Below are positions 36,312-48,888 of a stretch of DNA of 64,000 nucleotides, one piece after another. This DNA is from Arthrinium phaeospermum. Taxonomy: Eukaryota; Ascomycota; Sordariomycetes; Amphisphaeriales; Apiosporaceae. Position numbers and translations under genes: made by a program. Location of the stretch: NCBI GenBank assembly GCA_006503535.1, contig QYRS01000011.1, positions 868,001-932,000 on the forward strand, in the 5' to 3' direction. Numbering within the stretch: position 1 is the first letter of the stretch; each line of letters begins with the position of its first letter. The notes beneath the pieces are model-generated. The model saw only the letters and a list, made by a program, of their open reading frames with translations, was not told the origin of the DNA and did no database searches.

Positions 36312-37553
36312 TTGGCAAGGAACTGTTTGGCGTGTTCCTGGGAGCAAGTCGTTGAATACTTTTGGTCTCCTTCATTTACCTTTTTCTCTTCACGTTACGT
36401 TATTGTGCGCATGATACCTCTAATCACGAAACTGGTACTGGCCACATATACCAGGCAAGCATCCAGGCCAGTGGGGGAATATATGGAGTTTACCGGCGTT
36501 GGGGACTTAGACGAGCAATGGCCATGAGAGTGCCGTTTGCCAGGTTGACATTTTGCTACTCGGGTTCTACTTTGGCCCCAGAGTTGTCTCGCAGGACTTC
36601 TGCCCTACAAGTTCAGGGTTGATTGCGAGAGAAGACGTGTAAGGGTCCAACGAGGGCACATCGGCGACAACCCTCAACGAGCAGCTAGACTATAGACAGA
36701 TAAGACCGTCACAGAGAAAGGTTCTCGGAGGAGGGTGGGTGTTACTGCGCGAGGCTCGTTTATTAGGGTAAACCTCTCATACCACTGCTCCCAGTCGAAC
36801 AGACAGATAGGGTAGATCGGCAGGCGTGGATATCCCGCACATAAATAAAGAAACCCGCAAAAGCGATCAAGTATATTTTTTGTGGTTAGCATGTCTCGTA
36901 GTCTCGTGTTATTGCAGGGCTTATGTGTCAATAGACCATGCAGTACTTGAAGAACCGACACCGTTCTCCTGGAACGTCAAGTCTGCCTACTCCATCTTAA
37001 TGCACTTTTGGTCGCTCAAAAGTACAAATAATTATCCACTGGTTATTGCTATCTTCTCTAGGCTTAGCGCTTGCTTGCTGTAATACATTGATCTCGTAGC
37101 TCTTTTTTCTCCGTCGAATAGAAGGGGAAAGAGAAAGGGACAGCTTCCACATCCGCTTGCCAACATGCTCGAGTCTCCTTTCTATAGGTTGACCGAGAGA
37201 CACACACATGTCCTTTAGGGGTTGGGTTTGCCCCAAGTGGCATAACATGAAATAATCTTTGTTTTCCCATTTCCATAGGCGAGCGAGTACATTAATTCGT
37301 ATTGGGCTGACTGCATTTGTTTTCCCTACCACCAACGCCTTCGCCTAAAGATTCTTGATCTGCCATTGATTTTGCTATGTCACGAACCGAGTGCGGGACT
37401 ATCATGGCCCTCTACACATCAAGAATTCTGGGTACACTCAACGAGAAGGGTGCATGGACCTGTCAAACGGATCTCTATTATCGGAGGCCCTGTGGTCTGG
37501 GCTCGATAGAGCCCATCGTCGAGGCCCAAGATGGCGGTCTTCATCCAGTCACT
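36312..37553. other. Convergent spacer, no gene seen
   Basis: 1.24 kb between the RFTS-domain gene and MKT1, whose 3' ends face each other. Short frames on both strands have no motif. Confidence 0.55.
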
Positions 37554-40259
37554 CTATCTTCTGGCGGCGAGATAGGCCACAGCATATTCCCACGCCTTGC
37601 GGTCGTTGGCGGGGACTTGCTCGTTGCCGAGTGTCTTGATACCTTCGTTGAGTGCGACAAAGAAGGCGTCGGCAATCTTCAGGTCCTTGTGGAGATCCGT
37701 AGCATACGGCACGAATTTCGCAGGGAAATCCGCCCGTTTGCTAGCCTTCACCTCAGGCGAGTCCGAAGGCTGAATGTCATCTAACAGCGTCTTGATGGCA
37801 ATGCCCAGAGCAACGTCCGTGTCCATCAAGAAAGGAAGTCTATTTACCCATTGGGTTAGCATTCTCGTTTTCAATTTATCCGTTTGAGGGCTGCGAGCGG
37901 GTTCTTCTTACCTCTGGCCAATGCCCAGATAGTCGCTCCGATCTTTCTTTCCCTGGCCGTGGAGAAGAAGTGACGTCACAATAGCCTCCACAAGATCACG
38001 ATTCGCTTCCCGGATAGATGAACTCAACGAGCGGAAGTGCAAGAAGTTCTTGCTCAATGGTCCAGTGTAGCCGTTGGCTTCGTGGTGTAGCTTCAGTAGA
38101 ATGGCGCAACGGCTAATCAGAAGCAAGCTTGCCTTGTCTTGCTCACTACCGTTCATCGGCAACCCGTTAAGTTCCGGATGCTGGTTACGTGTGTGCAACA
38201 AGTCGAGGCGGATGAGTTCATAAGCAAGCAGAACAGCATCGGCCAAGCTGTCTTCTGGGTTCTGTTCGGCCACCGAGGCTACAGCGTCGAGAGACTTCGC
38301 TAAAGCCTCTCCCCACACTGTGAGTTGGTGGTTGTCGTTGACATAACCCCGTAGGTGGAGGAAGCGCCAGATAACCATAGATGCAACCATGTCATCCGAA
38401 TCAATGCCCTTAATCTTCTCCTTGCTGATTGTTGCCTTGGCGAATTCAGCATTCTTCAGCGCCGAGACCTCGAACAGAATGGAACCATGCTTGGCGTTCG
38501 GGAAATGTTGTTTAACAACGTCCTCCTTGACAGACCACGTGTTGGCCTGCTCGATCGCCTTGTTACCTCCGCTGCGATAATCGATAGCATGAGAGTACTT
38601 GTCGTCGAACCAGGTCTTGACGTTGACGGGCTTGAACTGTATGCCACGGTTCAGGCGCGGCATGATGAGGCCAAGAGTCTGTTCTCTCAGTGGCATCAGT
38701 TGTGTCGTGACCAGTTTCTTGTACTCGGGGGATGGAACGCCATCCAAAGTCGGTGGAACAATGATTTGGCCGTGGGTAATCCAGCTGGGAACTCTAGCAC
38801 CAATGAGGCCAGCATTGAGGTAATGGAACAGCTCTGCGGGTAGCTGATATCCAAGATATTCGTAGTTGTCCTTTGTCAGTGTATCATACTTGTCGACTTT
38901 GGGCTCGCCGCCCTCGGTGATGTAGATGAAGTGATCAATCGTCATACGGGCCTTATGGTACTTCTTAAGCCAATTGGGGTCCTTTTTCTGGAGAATGTCA
39001 CCAAAGGAAGCGCATGCGGTCGCAATGAGCTTGTCCGAGGTTCGCAGCATGTTAATGGCATCTATGACATGAGCCGGCTGGCGCGGGGTGATGCCGGTAT
39101 CCTCGAGGGGTGGGAACGACGGCAAAAACGAAGTGCCCCTCATCAAAAGAGCATCAACGAACATGTGCTCGCTGACGTTCAGGCTCTTGATGATGTTCTT
39201 CTTTGAAAGAGCGGTGAACTTTCCAGTCTCCCAGTCAATGGAGCGGATGATATAGTCCTTGATCGGGTACAGCAGGAGTTCCTGCGATCCCATTATGCCT
39301 GAGCACTGCTCCGATTCGATCATATCGAAATAGGTGAGCTGTAGAGGTGAGCAAAGGGACCGGCACATGTTAGGGGGGCTTCACCCATTACTCACCTGAG
39401 CGCACGCATTGAACGGGGGCACCAAGAAGTGCAGCCCGCGCTTCTTCAGGATGCCCTGGAGCAGAGGGAATAAGTTCTGGACGGGGTATGCTCCTCGGCT
39501 CGTACCAAACGCAGCGACGGCCGAATGAGCCTCGCTCTTGAAGTAGAGATCCCAAGCCTCGTCCGTCTTGGCGTTGGCCTTCTTGCCTCTTTGAACCGAA
39601 ACCTCCTCTTGTCCTTCGACAGCCTGGCCATTGAAGATGAAGAAGGGGATTGTCTTGTTGGTGGCCCAGCTATCCAGATCAACATCGATGTGGCTCTCGA
39701 TACCGGTCAAACCTCCGAGGGCGGGGAGCAGTGGCTCGTGGAAGGGGACATTGTCGAGGAAAAGCTGGAGGTAGTAGGATGCATCGACCGCGACCGCATT
39801 GTCCTTGAGCTGAGTTATGTCGGCAGATCTACCATGTACCGCAAGGTCAGAGAAGAGTCAAACGCCAGTAGAACAAGGGGCGACTTACTGGGCTTGATCA
39901 TTGATCCATTGATCGTCGTATTGGACCGATACTAGGCATCAGGTCAGCCAGCTTGAAATGGGCAATTGTGCGTCTACAGGTATGCGCCTGCTCAAATGTC
40001 CCACTTCAGCGCAAGGAACCGCGCGGCACAAGACGATACCGGACGAGACACAGGACGCAACAAGCACCGTTGCCACTTGGCTAGCTGCAGGAAGCTCCAG
40101 CCTGCCTGGCATTGCAACATGGCAGTACCACTAGCGAGCTTGTTTCGCGAGACCAGGTGTAGTTTGCGCCGAGGGGGTGAAAGGGAGGTCGCAGGCGGTG
40201 GCCTTGTCGCAGCCCAGTTGCGCCGACGGAAACTGCTTACCGGGAGGCATTTTGGCCAT
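37554..40259 (-). CDS. MKT1: Post-transcriptional regulator Mkt1 (XPG-like nuclease fold)
   Basis: Five exons are proposed: 40241-40259, 39889-39931, 39396-39828, 37912-39338 and 37554-37839. All phases close and give 735 residues. Mkt1 binds Pbp1 and affects the fate of specific mRNAs; it has a FEN1/XPG fold. The N-domain reads QLKDNAVAVDASYYLQLFLD and LGGLTGIESHIDVDLDSW. The I-domain contains KRGLHFLVPPFNACAQ, joined to LTYFDMIESEQCSGIMGSQE. The Mkt1 middle and C-terminal domains follow (for example FHYLNAGLIGARVPSWI and NDNHQLTVWGEALAKSL). The 19 nt first exon and 43 nt second exon are inferred from splice signals and frame, so the extreme N-terminus is the least certain part. Confidence 0.88.
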
Positions 40260-41557
40260 GATGGCAGCTGAGCAGCTGTGCCAGGTGGAAGTCGGCCAAC
40301 AAAGCAGCTACTGTCGCTGAGTTTGTCGCCGATGTTGTCGGGCTTGATGTGTCGAGGGCGGGCGGTAGTTCGGGGGTCGAGGCTGAAGCTCCAGACTGGA
40401 GCTGGAGATGGAACGTGGTGCGGAGGGAAGGAGAGTGCGGGAGGGACAATGGACACGGAGCTGGGCCGGTCTAAAAAGAAAACAATAACCAAGTCAAGTC
40501 AAGTCAAGTCCTGTTGTCTTTTGGAAAAACGAGAGGTTCAGAAAAGAACTGCAAAATGCAGCATCAAAGCTGGGAGCCGGAAAGTAGCGGAGGAGGAATG
40601 TCTTGTTACCTCCCTCACACGACTCTCACAAGTAGCAAGCAACCTAACCTACTTAGAAACGGGATCGCATGGGGTGGGAGGGCGGCAGGACGGGGCTCTA
40701 GAAGATGGACATGGACCCTTTCCAAAGCGGCTCCAAAAAAAGAAGCCGGCCGAATGTTGGTGTTAGGAGTTAGGCGCGGGTCACGTAGCTTGTGCTGTTT
40801 TTGTTTGTTTAACCCCTGTTCACGTAAGGTACCGCGCTCAATTTGGGGGAGGGGAGCGGCACGCCAAGACCTAACGTCAAATCAATCAGTGCACGGTTTT
40901 TAGCTAAAGAGCACCGAGGGGTCAAATCCCACTGCCAGATAGAGGTCCGATTTGGGGGACAAAATATCACCTGCAGTACCCCACCGGTGATAATGATGTA
41001 TTCACATGAGTGGGATGCGGCAGACATTTAGAATTCACATGAGCAACGTTAAAGTGCTCAAGCAGAGAACACAGACAGAGCTGGTAATGATAGGCAAGCC
41101 AAATGCCAGGGCAATTTTTGGGTGGCATCACAGCCAGTCAAACAGATAGCTACTCGTCGATGCAGATATGCACCATACGTATAATCCATGATAAAGCTTG
41201 CCGATATACTCGGGTCTAAAACGTACCAGGTTCGAGAGCCGCACCTTCTTTCCCACCTTTCCTAACCGACTGCATCGTACACGATCCATGTTGGAGATCC
41301 TGTGTGTCGGGCCTGCTTACAAAACCACGGGTGGTTCCATGAGTAATACGTAACTTCTTGGGATATTGTGATCAATACAAATTGATCCCAAATCCTTATC
41401 ACTAACCACCATAATCCTGGCCGGTGGATATCTTGTCTTTTCATCGGCAGTGTGCCGACAGACACATATTATTTCAACGGCGGCTATATACCTAGACCAA
41501 GTTTTGTTTTAAGCGCTTGATCTCGCAACTCCGGTGGAACTGCCATCAACCACAACC
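40260..41557. other. Divergent promoter spacer
   Basis: 1.3 kb between MKT1 and the 2OG oxygenase gene. It contains the AAGTC repeat listed separately; frames here carry no motif. Confidence 0.55.
40491..40510. repeat. Four tandem AAGTC units
   Basis: A perfect pentanucleotide microsatellite of four units upstream of MKT1. Confidence 0.85.
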
Positions 41558-42709
41558 ATGGCTGCCGCAACACCCGTCATCCCCATCATCGACATCTCGG
41601 CCGCAGGGACCGATGAGCTCGACGTAGCCAAGGCCCTCGTTGACGCCGCAGCCGAGCATGGCTTCGTCTACATCAAGAACACAGGAAAGGACATAACAGC
41701 ACAGCAGATCAGCAATGCCTTCGACCTGGTGCGTCTACTAGCATGAAGCTCTCTGGTTGCTACTCAATATGACACTATCCAGATAATCTAACTACCCGCC
41801 TAGTCCCGCGCCCTGTTCGCCTCCCCTCTCGAGGAGAAGCGCAAGTGCACCATCCAGAAGAACAACCAGGGCTGGTCGGGCATGCACAGCGAGACCCTGG
41901 ACCCGTCCTCGCAGCGCGTGGGCGACTACAAAGAAGCCTTCAACTTCGGCCCCTTCACGCCCGCGCACGAGGCCCAGCAGCCCCTACCCGCCACCCTGTC
42001 CACCGCACAGGTGACCGAGATCGCGCAGTTCCGATCCGCCTGCCACGACCTGTGCACGCGGCTGCTGCACCTGTTCGGCGTGGGCCTGGGCGTGACGCCG
42101 CCCGACTTCTTCGCGGCCTCGCACGCGCCTGGCCGGCCCTCGGGCTCCATCCTGCGCTTCCTGTACTACCCGGCCCCGGCCGCGGTGATGTCGCCCGTCG
42201 AGGCGGGCGAGGTCCGCGCCGGCGCCCACTCTGACTACGGCTCCGTGACGCTGCTCTTCCGGCTGCGGGGCCAGGCCGGCCTCGAGATCCTGACGCGCGC
42301 CGGCGCCTGGGAGCCCGTCCCCGTGTGCCCGCCAGGCACCGAGGACGACCCCTCGCCGCCCATCCTCGTCAACATCGGCGACCTGCTCTCGTACTGGACC
42401 AACGGGCTGCTGCGCAGCACCGTGCACCGCGTCACCTTTGAGGGCGACGGCAGCGGCGGGAAGAAGGTCGCGGGCGAGTCCAACAGCGAGCCGCGCTACA
42501 GCCTCGTCTACTTCTGCCACCCGACCAACGACACCCAGTTGACTGCGGTGCCCAGTGAGAGGGTGAAGGGGTTCAAGGGTGGACTGGCCGAGGCTAACGA
42601 TGGAAACCCGTATGCGGAGCGCAAAGTCTTGACTGCCGATGAGCACCTGAAGATGAGATTGCAAGCCACGTATTTGCAGATGTATGAAAACGATGACAAG
42701 ACAGCGTAG
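41558..42709 (+). CDS. 2-oxoglutarate/Fe(II)-dependent oxygenase, isopenicillin N synthase-like
   Basis: Two exons, 41558-41728 and 41804-42709 (75 nt intron), give 358 residues. The N-terminal half has the non-haem dioxygenase block (VIPIIDISAAGTDELDVAKA, AAEHGFVYIKNTG, NNQGWSGM). The double-stranded beta-helix carries the iron ligands His199 and Asp201 (AHSDYGSVTLLF) and distal His265 (RSTVHRVTF). The 2OG-binding Arg-x-Ser is in EPRYSLVYFCHP. GDLLSYWTNGLLRSTVHRV is the family signature. Substrate is unknown. It sits about 5 kb left of the metabolite cluster, with a DNA ligase between, so I do not count it as a cluster member. Confidence 0.9.
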
Positions 42710-42945
42710 CTGCCACACTCGAGTGGGTTATGCAGAATAAAGTAAAATTGAAATGGTATTCGCCTCGTTTCCAAATATGTTCCTGACCATGCGATGCAGC
42801 CATGTCCGCCCCTGGGGTATCTATCTATCCAATGCAAAGGTAATCAATGCAATGCGATGCAGTGCTCCATGCCTTTTCCAATACCACATGCGTACAACTC
42901 CCTTATTCAAAACCCAATGCTTTTAGAAATGCCCAAGAGCTCCAG

Positions 42946-45900
42946 TTATGCAATCCCGACATATCTTTGTCTCCACGGATCAGGGCCCTTTTGTACAACC
43001 CCTGCCTCAATGTTGGCAAAGTCTTCCAATATCTTCCAGTCATAGACTGCCACCCATTCGCGTCGCCCGTTCCTCCTTTCAAGGCCGGTTTTCTCGATAC
43101 GCTTGAGAAACTCGTGCGTTGCTTCGGGACGGCGGGTCTCTACTAGGCATATTTTGCGCACCCGGCTGGTCTTAGCACTACGTTGTGTTTGCCCTAGCGC
43201 ACCAGAGGAGACCTGTAGGGAGCTCGAAAACGATGTCCCTGGAGTTAGTGGTCTTAGTTTCCACGCTTCAGGGTCAACCTCGAAATCGACAATCCCATGA
43301 ATCTTTAGCAAGTCCTCGGTGACCCAAGCATAACTGCTGATACACGGAGCGAGTAAAATTGACGAGTTGTTAAATGCGCATCCTGGTCCCTTGTGTGCGC
43401 ATTCTCCTCGTACTTGTGTCTCCGCGTCAGTATTCTGAGGCACTGGCTTGTCTGGGCCCTCACTGCGTGTCGTAGACACACGTTGCGGCGGCGGCGGCGG
43501 CGGCGAAGACGGTATCTCGTTTGCGGTGTGAAAGGAGCCAGTCGTTGATGAGGCAATACCATTCTCACCCGCTGGTGATGATGGTATGGGCTGTGGTTGG
43601 GGTCGAACGAACAGAGAGGAAGCGCCCTGGAAGAAAGACTTTCGGTCTGCAGGTGACTTTTTCCCATCTATGCTGCCGAGCGGCCGGCGATCACGCGGCG
43701 GCCATGATCGAGAGTTGGTAGACGATGGCCTATCAGGATAGGAGTTCTCATCTTGAATTCTGACAGGTGTTCGCTTTTTCTTGGGTGTATTAGTATTATC
43801 AAGTGTCTCTGCTGTTCGTTTGCCAAGTCTCGGCCCTGAATTACGACTTGTAGCATCCGTCGGGTCAGCTGGGTCTTTGGTCTCAGTAGCTGAAGATCTG
43901 GGTGGTGTGGCTAATCCCACAGATGGCCTAGCTGATTCATGCCCCGGTGCATTATGAGATGTCAGTTCGGCACTATGTTCTTGAGCTATACTCGTAAGCC
44001 TGTCGTTCCTGGTTGACTTGGCGGGTGATGGACTTGGCTGGGAACTTCTTGATACACCGGACGAGATGGTTTCCTGGCTGACCTCATCGACTGCTCGGCC
44101 TCGTGGATCGGCTTTCTCCAGAGCAGATATCCAATGACGCATTTCCTGGCTATCTTCTAGCTCGGGTGCTTCTGTTGCAGTGTAAGCGGCCTGCTGAAGT
44201 TCTGCAAAGCTGATCGCATCCAGATAGGACCTGTCAAAGTGTATCTTGCTGACGTATGGAAACCGCATGCTCCAAGACCGGGTATTTGGTTCTTTGTCAA
44301 ATGAAAAACACCTCATGTCGAATATTGGTGGGTTCAAAAACACTTCCGTCGGTTTCGTACTGTCCCCTGTCCCGCTGAAGTCTAAGGAGAACGACTCGTT
44401 GTCGTCGAACGGGACTGCCCGAGGCTCACACTGTGTCCGCAACGTCTGGAGCAGAGTCTCGGGAAGCTCTACTACGTTTGTGACCACAAACGTCGGCTTT
44501 TCGCTCCTGGCTCGCGCGCGATCTCTGTTCTCCAGGCATCCGATGAAGAAGTGCGTCCACTTCAAGTTAGAGATCTTGTAAGATTTCGCTTTGACTGCGT
44601 CATACGAAGCACCGATGACAGCGAAGTCCCCAACGTCGCCCCAGCCCTGTACGTACTCCTTCTTGAGCTTGATAACACAGGACCCAAACCGACTTTGGCG
44701 AATCCCAAAGTCGAAGTACGGCTCGTCAGGTTTCAGGACAAGACCTTCGCCCTTCGCCACAATGCATTTTGCAAAAGCCTCTCGCAAGGCAGACGCCGCC
44801 GAATGCCGTGAAAAAGATATTATCTGCCGTTGGACAATCTCGGCGTACCCCTTTCGGCATGTAATAAGGCGCTCAAGGCGCTTAATTCGCTCGGAATGCT
44901 TCATTCCCAACATTGACTGGGTGTCCACCATGAGGATATCGTAATAAATTATCATAAGATGCTCATATTCGTGTCGTCTAACGCGTGTTAACTTATGAAA
45001 CATGCGGAAGAGCGATGTGCTTACTGTGAATCATTTTTGCTTCCAAGATAGGAACCAGAGCGGGATACATGCTTGCGAATTTTATGAAATGGAAGCACTT
45101 TGTTATCCTGTTTCGATCAGTACAAGAAACCCTGTAAGTCCAGAAGCAACGTGCCTTGGTGCTATATACTACAAGCTCGCCTTCAAGAATACATCCCGTT
45201 TTTATGGGACAATCCTGCTGTCCTAATTGTAGAGAGTCACGGATAGCACTGCGTCATGGTCAGCTGTCAATACCATATGCGATAACTTAAGGGGTACTAA
45301 CGGGTGAAGCCTTCGCCGGTCTTGGGTACTGTCCTTGCCACTTTTAGAAAATATCTGAATGGGTGTGTTCCGGTTGTTCAGATCTACATGAATCTGGCAG
45401 TACTCCCCATCAATCTTCTGTTCGCAGCTTACTTGCCGCCTGCCAATGATATCTAAGCAGTTTTTGATGCTTCTGGCCTTAAGCCATGGTGGCCGGCCAA
45501 CCTTTGTGCCCAGCGCAGGCTTCAGGAGACTGGCGATGGCTTTTGGGTCACTCTGTGACGGGTCGACGTGCTGCAAGAAGTCGGTTGCTACCTGCAGATC
45601 ATCTCTTACTTTCAGCATCCGAGGTAACAGAGCATGGTAAGCACGAAGAACGACACGTTCTTCGAGAACGATCGGCTGATAGTTCTTCAAGATCAACCTA
45701 GTAAACCACTTGGCATCCCGTGGGCTGAGGCGAGTGAAGAACTGTCCCAAGACACGATTCTCTGACTGTGGATTGCGACTCGTGTTAGAGGCCCTGATAG
45801 CTGGAGAGCTGAACCGACATCCAGCTGCGACTCTCGTAAGCACCTCGTCGATATCCTCCACAGTTACCTCTCGATCAGGATGCGTAGAATTTGGCTGTGA

Positions 45901-46328
45901 CCAGATTTCAGTGCTTGCTCGTCACCAAGAAGTGCGCCGCCAAGACCGAGATTGGGGTTAATGGCTGTTACAGGACTTACCGCGCGACTCAGAATGCTCT
46001 CTATGCAATCGCCTAGATCAACACCTTGTCCTGGCGTTTTGTACCTGCGCAACTCTTTCACCCGAGAGCTGCCCAAAATCAGAGCCTGGCCGACGATGCT
46101 CTCCAGTCGCGTTGTTTGGATCCCATACACGCGATCGGTCCTGCGCTCCGGTAGCAGCGTGGAGATGACCGCACATCCGTTAACAGTTGGCGCATCAAGA
46201 CGGACACGGTGTTCGTGAAACCAGCGCTCGATAATTGTACGACTTGGCGTTCTTTCTTTACTGGTCGAACATGCTTCATCTTCCAGTTGCTGCAGAAGAT
46301 CGCAGACGAATTTGTATTGGAACGGCAT
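42946..46328 (-). CDS. ATP-dependent DNA ligase domain protein with BRCT-like tail
   Basis: The start is MPFQYKFVCDLLQQLED at 46328. The ligase N-domain is followed by the adenylation motif EQKIDGEYCQIHVDL (catalytic Lys of KxDG), FSKSGKDSTQD, ILEGELV, then LPFHKIRKHV, EHLMIIYYDILMVD, and KGEGLVLKPDEPYF with VIKLKKEYVQGWGD (motifs IV-V). A long disordered Ser/Pro region with a poly-Pro run leads to a C-terminal BRCT-like domain (ILLAPCISSYAWVTEDLL ... WVAVYDWKILEDFANIE). Proposed exons are 45926-46328, 45302-45869, 45170-45248, 45025-45107 and 42946-44977 (about 1054 residues). The first junction is ambiguous: a 56 nt intron (45870-45925) or a one-base deletion near 45862. The family is related to DNA ligase IV, but whether it acts in end joining is unknown. 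Confidence 0.8.
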
Positions 46329-47735
46329 GGTTTGTAAGGAAATCGCCGATCATGGCGAGCAAATGAGATGGAGCGTGGAGTGGGAAAAGCAAAGAAAGCG
46401 ACTAGGGAAGCAAGTAACAATGCATTGCAGGCAAAAAAGGACCTCTGCAGCGCACCGTGTAAGACGTATTCAGATAAAGAGATGGCTGCGCTTACGATGA
46501 TGCCTAGCAAGTCTCTTTGTTCATGTGAGGTGTCAAAAGCATCCGTCCAAAATGCTGCAGCATTTCGTGCACATTGGCATCGAAGATCATCTGAGACGCG
46601 TTTTATTAACCAGCCCCGCGTTAAGTGCTTTACTACCACCTAAAGACATCAGCGTGGGGCTCTAAAATAGTACCTGTTAGTGAGTTTGCAGCAGCAAGCA
46701 AACTCAAAGCACCCACGGAGTACAGAGGAAGAATTCAATGCCACCTCAACCTAAACAGTACACATGCTCTCATTAACCCAAAACGGTGTATCAGATGCTT
46801 GCTGCCTCATTTTGTTGATATGCATACAAGCTGGAAAAGTTATATGGATCCATCGCTTGCAATACAGTCAGCTCTAGAGGTGGTACTGCCAATATAACAT
46901 AGTTGCTTCAGTGCCCAGGGGACCTGGTTATCACTATGTTCTTCTCGCGGAAGCCTGGCTACTCCAGCCCTCCACTTCAAATGCCGAGGGGAATGGCAGC
47001 AAAGTTGAATGAACCGGGCGGGCCCTTTTGATTGTGGGGACGGGGACGGGGACTTGTGCCATAACTTCAAGCTGGAACCCTCGCTGGGGAGAGGAGATTT
47101 CGCACCAAGATCGCAGAACGACGACCCGGCCCAGGAGGACGTCCACTGCGCCAGAATACGCAAGCTGGGGACCGCCAACGACTGTGACTATTTTAACAAA
47201 CACCCGCCCTTCGAAGAATCCTGGCGCAATGCAATGGTTGAGGGCTTCGGCAGGGTCGGAAACGCTTTCACCATGGACGAATGATGTCGGGGGATTGGGA
47301 AGCTGGGTGGCGTCTTCTACGAGTCGCAACCTGCTTGCAATTCCGGTTCGCCGTTTGGTTGATGCAACAGTTTATTCCATTTCTAAGAGATCAAGCACCT
47401 CATAACCTCGCTGTGGCACACGCTGACGCGGCAAAAACCCATCTCCCGGGGGCAAGGGGGCACTGGTACTACAACGCAATTAACGTCAGTTATTATATAT
47501 GCAGGCAGATTATGCCATTCCCTTCCAATTGGTTGGGTGTAAGTCGGGCAAGGTCCAGCCAGAAAGCCCAGCAAACAAACACTGCCCAGGCCATTTCATT
47601 TATCAACAAGTCACAGTCCAACCTCTGGTACATCGTCCACTGTTCCTGTTTCTCTTCTTGTAAGCCACCCCCACCTCCTGCCTTCATTCCCCCACAGCCT
47701 CCAGGCAGGAATTCCGCAATTGCACACTGGGCGTC
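46329..47735. other. Spacer at the left edge of the metabolite cluster
   Basis: 1.4 kb between the divergent ligase and SDR genes. A 131-codon minus-strand frame (46934-47329) was examined and not supported. This spacer is the likely left boundary between housekeeping and cluster genes. Confidence 0.5.
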
Positions 47736-48626
47736 ATGGCGATTCCCAAAAAGACGGCTCTCATCACGGGCTGCAGCGATGGTGGCATCGGTGCCGCCAT
47801 GGTCAAGGTCCTCCGCGAGAAGGACTACTACATCTTCGCCACCCTCCGAAACACATCCAAGGCGGGCACCCTTCGTGAGCTTAGCGACGTCGAGATCGTC
47901 GAGCTTGATGTCACTTCGGATGCTTCAATCGCCCGGTGTGCAGAGCATGTGAGAGAACAGACTGGCGGCACCCTCGACATGCTCGTGAACAACGCTGGTC
48001 GAGACTTTCTGATGCCACTCCTCGACGTAGATATCAGCGAGGCCAAGAAACACTTCGACGTCAATTTCTGGAGCATCTTGTCTGTTACCCAGGCATTCGC
48101 ACCTATGGTCATCAAGGCCCAAGGAGTCATCGTCAATCATAGCTCCGTTGTCTGGAACCTCGCCATCGCTTGGGGAGGTATATACAGTACTTCTAAAGCG
48201 GCAGCCAAGCAACTATCTGAGGTTCTCCGTGTTGAGTTGGAGCCCCTCGGTGTGCGCGTCGTTACGGCCATCATCGGCGCCGTCAACACTCCTATCTTCG
48301 AAAATTCGCACACAGGTCCATTGAAGATGCCGTCGACCTCATATTGCGAACCCATTCGTCCCGTCATCTCGGAGATACGCGAAGGAAAGAAGCAGCCTGG
48401 TCTTACCCCTGTTGATGAGATCGCACGACAGATGGTAGGCGATATCCTCGGCGGTGCCAAAGGGCCCATCTGGCGGGGTGCGACATCTTCCATATGCAGG
48501 TTATTGAGTAACTGGCTGCCGAATTTCGTGTTGGACTCACTCAACAACGGAGCAAGGGGCACAAAAGAGCTTCACCAATACTATTTGAGTAACCCGGCAC
48601 CTCTTGGCACGTCTCCTAGCAGATAG
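47736..48626 (+). CDS. Short-chain dehydrogenase/reductase, AYR1-like
   Basis: A single exon of 296 residues. The NADP-binding motif TGCSDGGIG (residues 11-19), the DVT of LDVTSDAS, NNAG (85-88), a catalytic Ser in VNHSS, and Tyr150-x3-Lys154 (YSTSK) are all present. The order and the GCSDGGIG form of the glycine motif match classical SDRs of the 1-acyl-dihydroxyacetone-phosphate reductase (Ayr1) group. C-terminal hydrophobic segments (SSICRLLSNWLPNFVLDSL) suggest lipid or membrane association. As the first gene of the cluster side, it may be a ketone/alcohol tailoring reductase, or an unrelated lipid enzyme; the sequence alone does not decide. Confidence 0.88.
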   Translation: MAIPKKTALITGCSDGGIGAAMVKVLREKDYYIFATLRNTSKAGTLRELSDVEIVELDVTSDASIARCAEHVREQTGGTLDMLVNNAGRDFLMPLLDVDISEAKKHFDVNFWSILSVTQAFAPMVIKAQGVIVNHSSVVWNLAIAWGGIYSTSKAAAKQLSEVLRVELEPLGVRVVTAIIGAVNTPIFENSHTGPLKMPSTSYCEPIRPVISEIREGKKQPGLTPVDEIARQMVGDILGGAKGPIWRGATSSICRLLSNWLPNFVLDSLNNGARGTKELHQYYLSNPAPLGTSPSR

Positions 48627-48888
48627 AGAGGTTTACTCTAATTTCAGACTTTCGAGTGGCAACCCGATCCTGGTATCTGGACATTAGGTTCTTTGACAGA
48701 TATATTAAGACACCGGTATCATATCCTGTTCACCGAGCATCTGACCATGTAAACTTGAGCGAGGACAGAATAACTGAAATAAGCAAAATAACCCCTTCGT
48801 TAGTAGAACAGATTTCCTTTACCAAGGTATTTTACATGTCCCGAAACGCTGGAATTAGACTTCCTCATTCTCGCTCAATATACTGGAT

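Noticed and set aside
41558..42709. 2OG oxygenase as a cluster member
   Set aside because: A DNA ligase gene and long spacers separate it from the cluster; no shared promoter.
45223..45300. Second frameshift in the ligase gene near 45.25 kb
   Set aside because: A normal intron (45249-45301, GTTAGT...CGCAG) restores the frame and joins conserved sequence, so no error is needed.
46934..47329. 131-codon minus-strand frame left of the SDR
   Set aside because: No recognisable family, overlapped by plus-strand frames of similar size, no splice-linked continuation.
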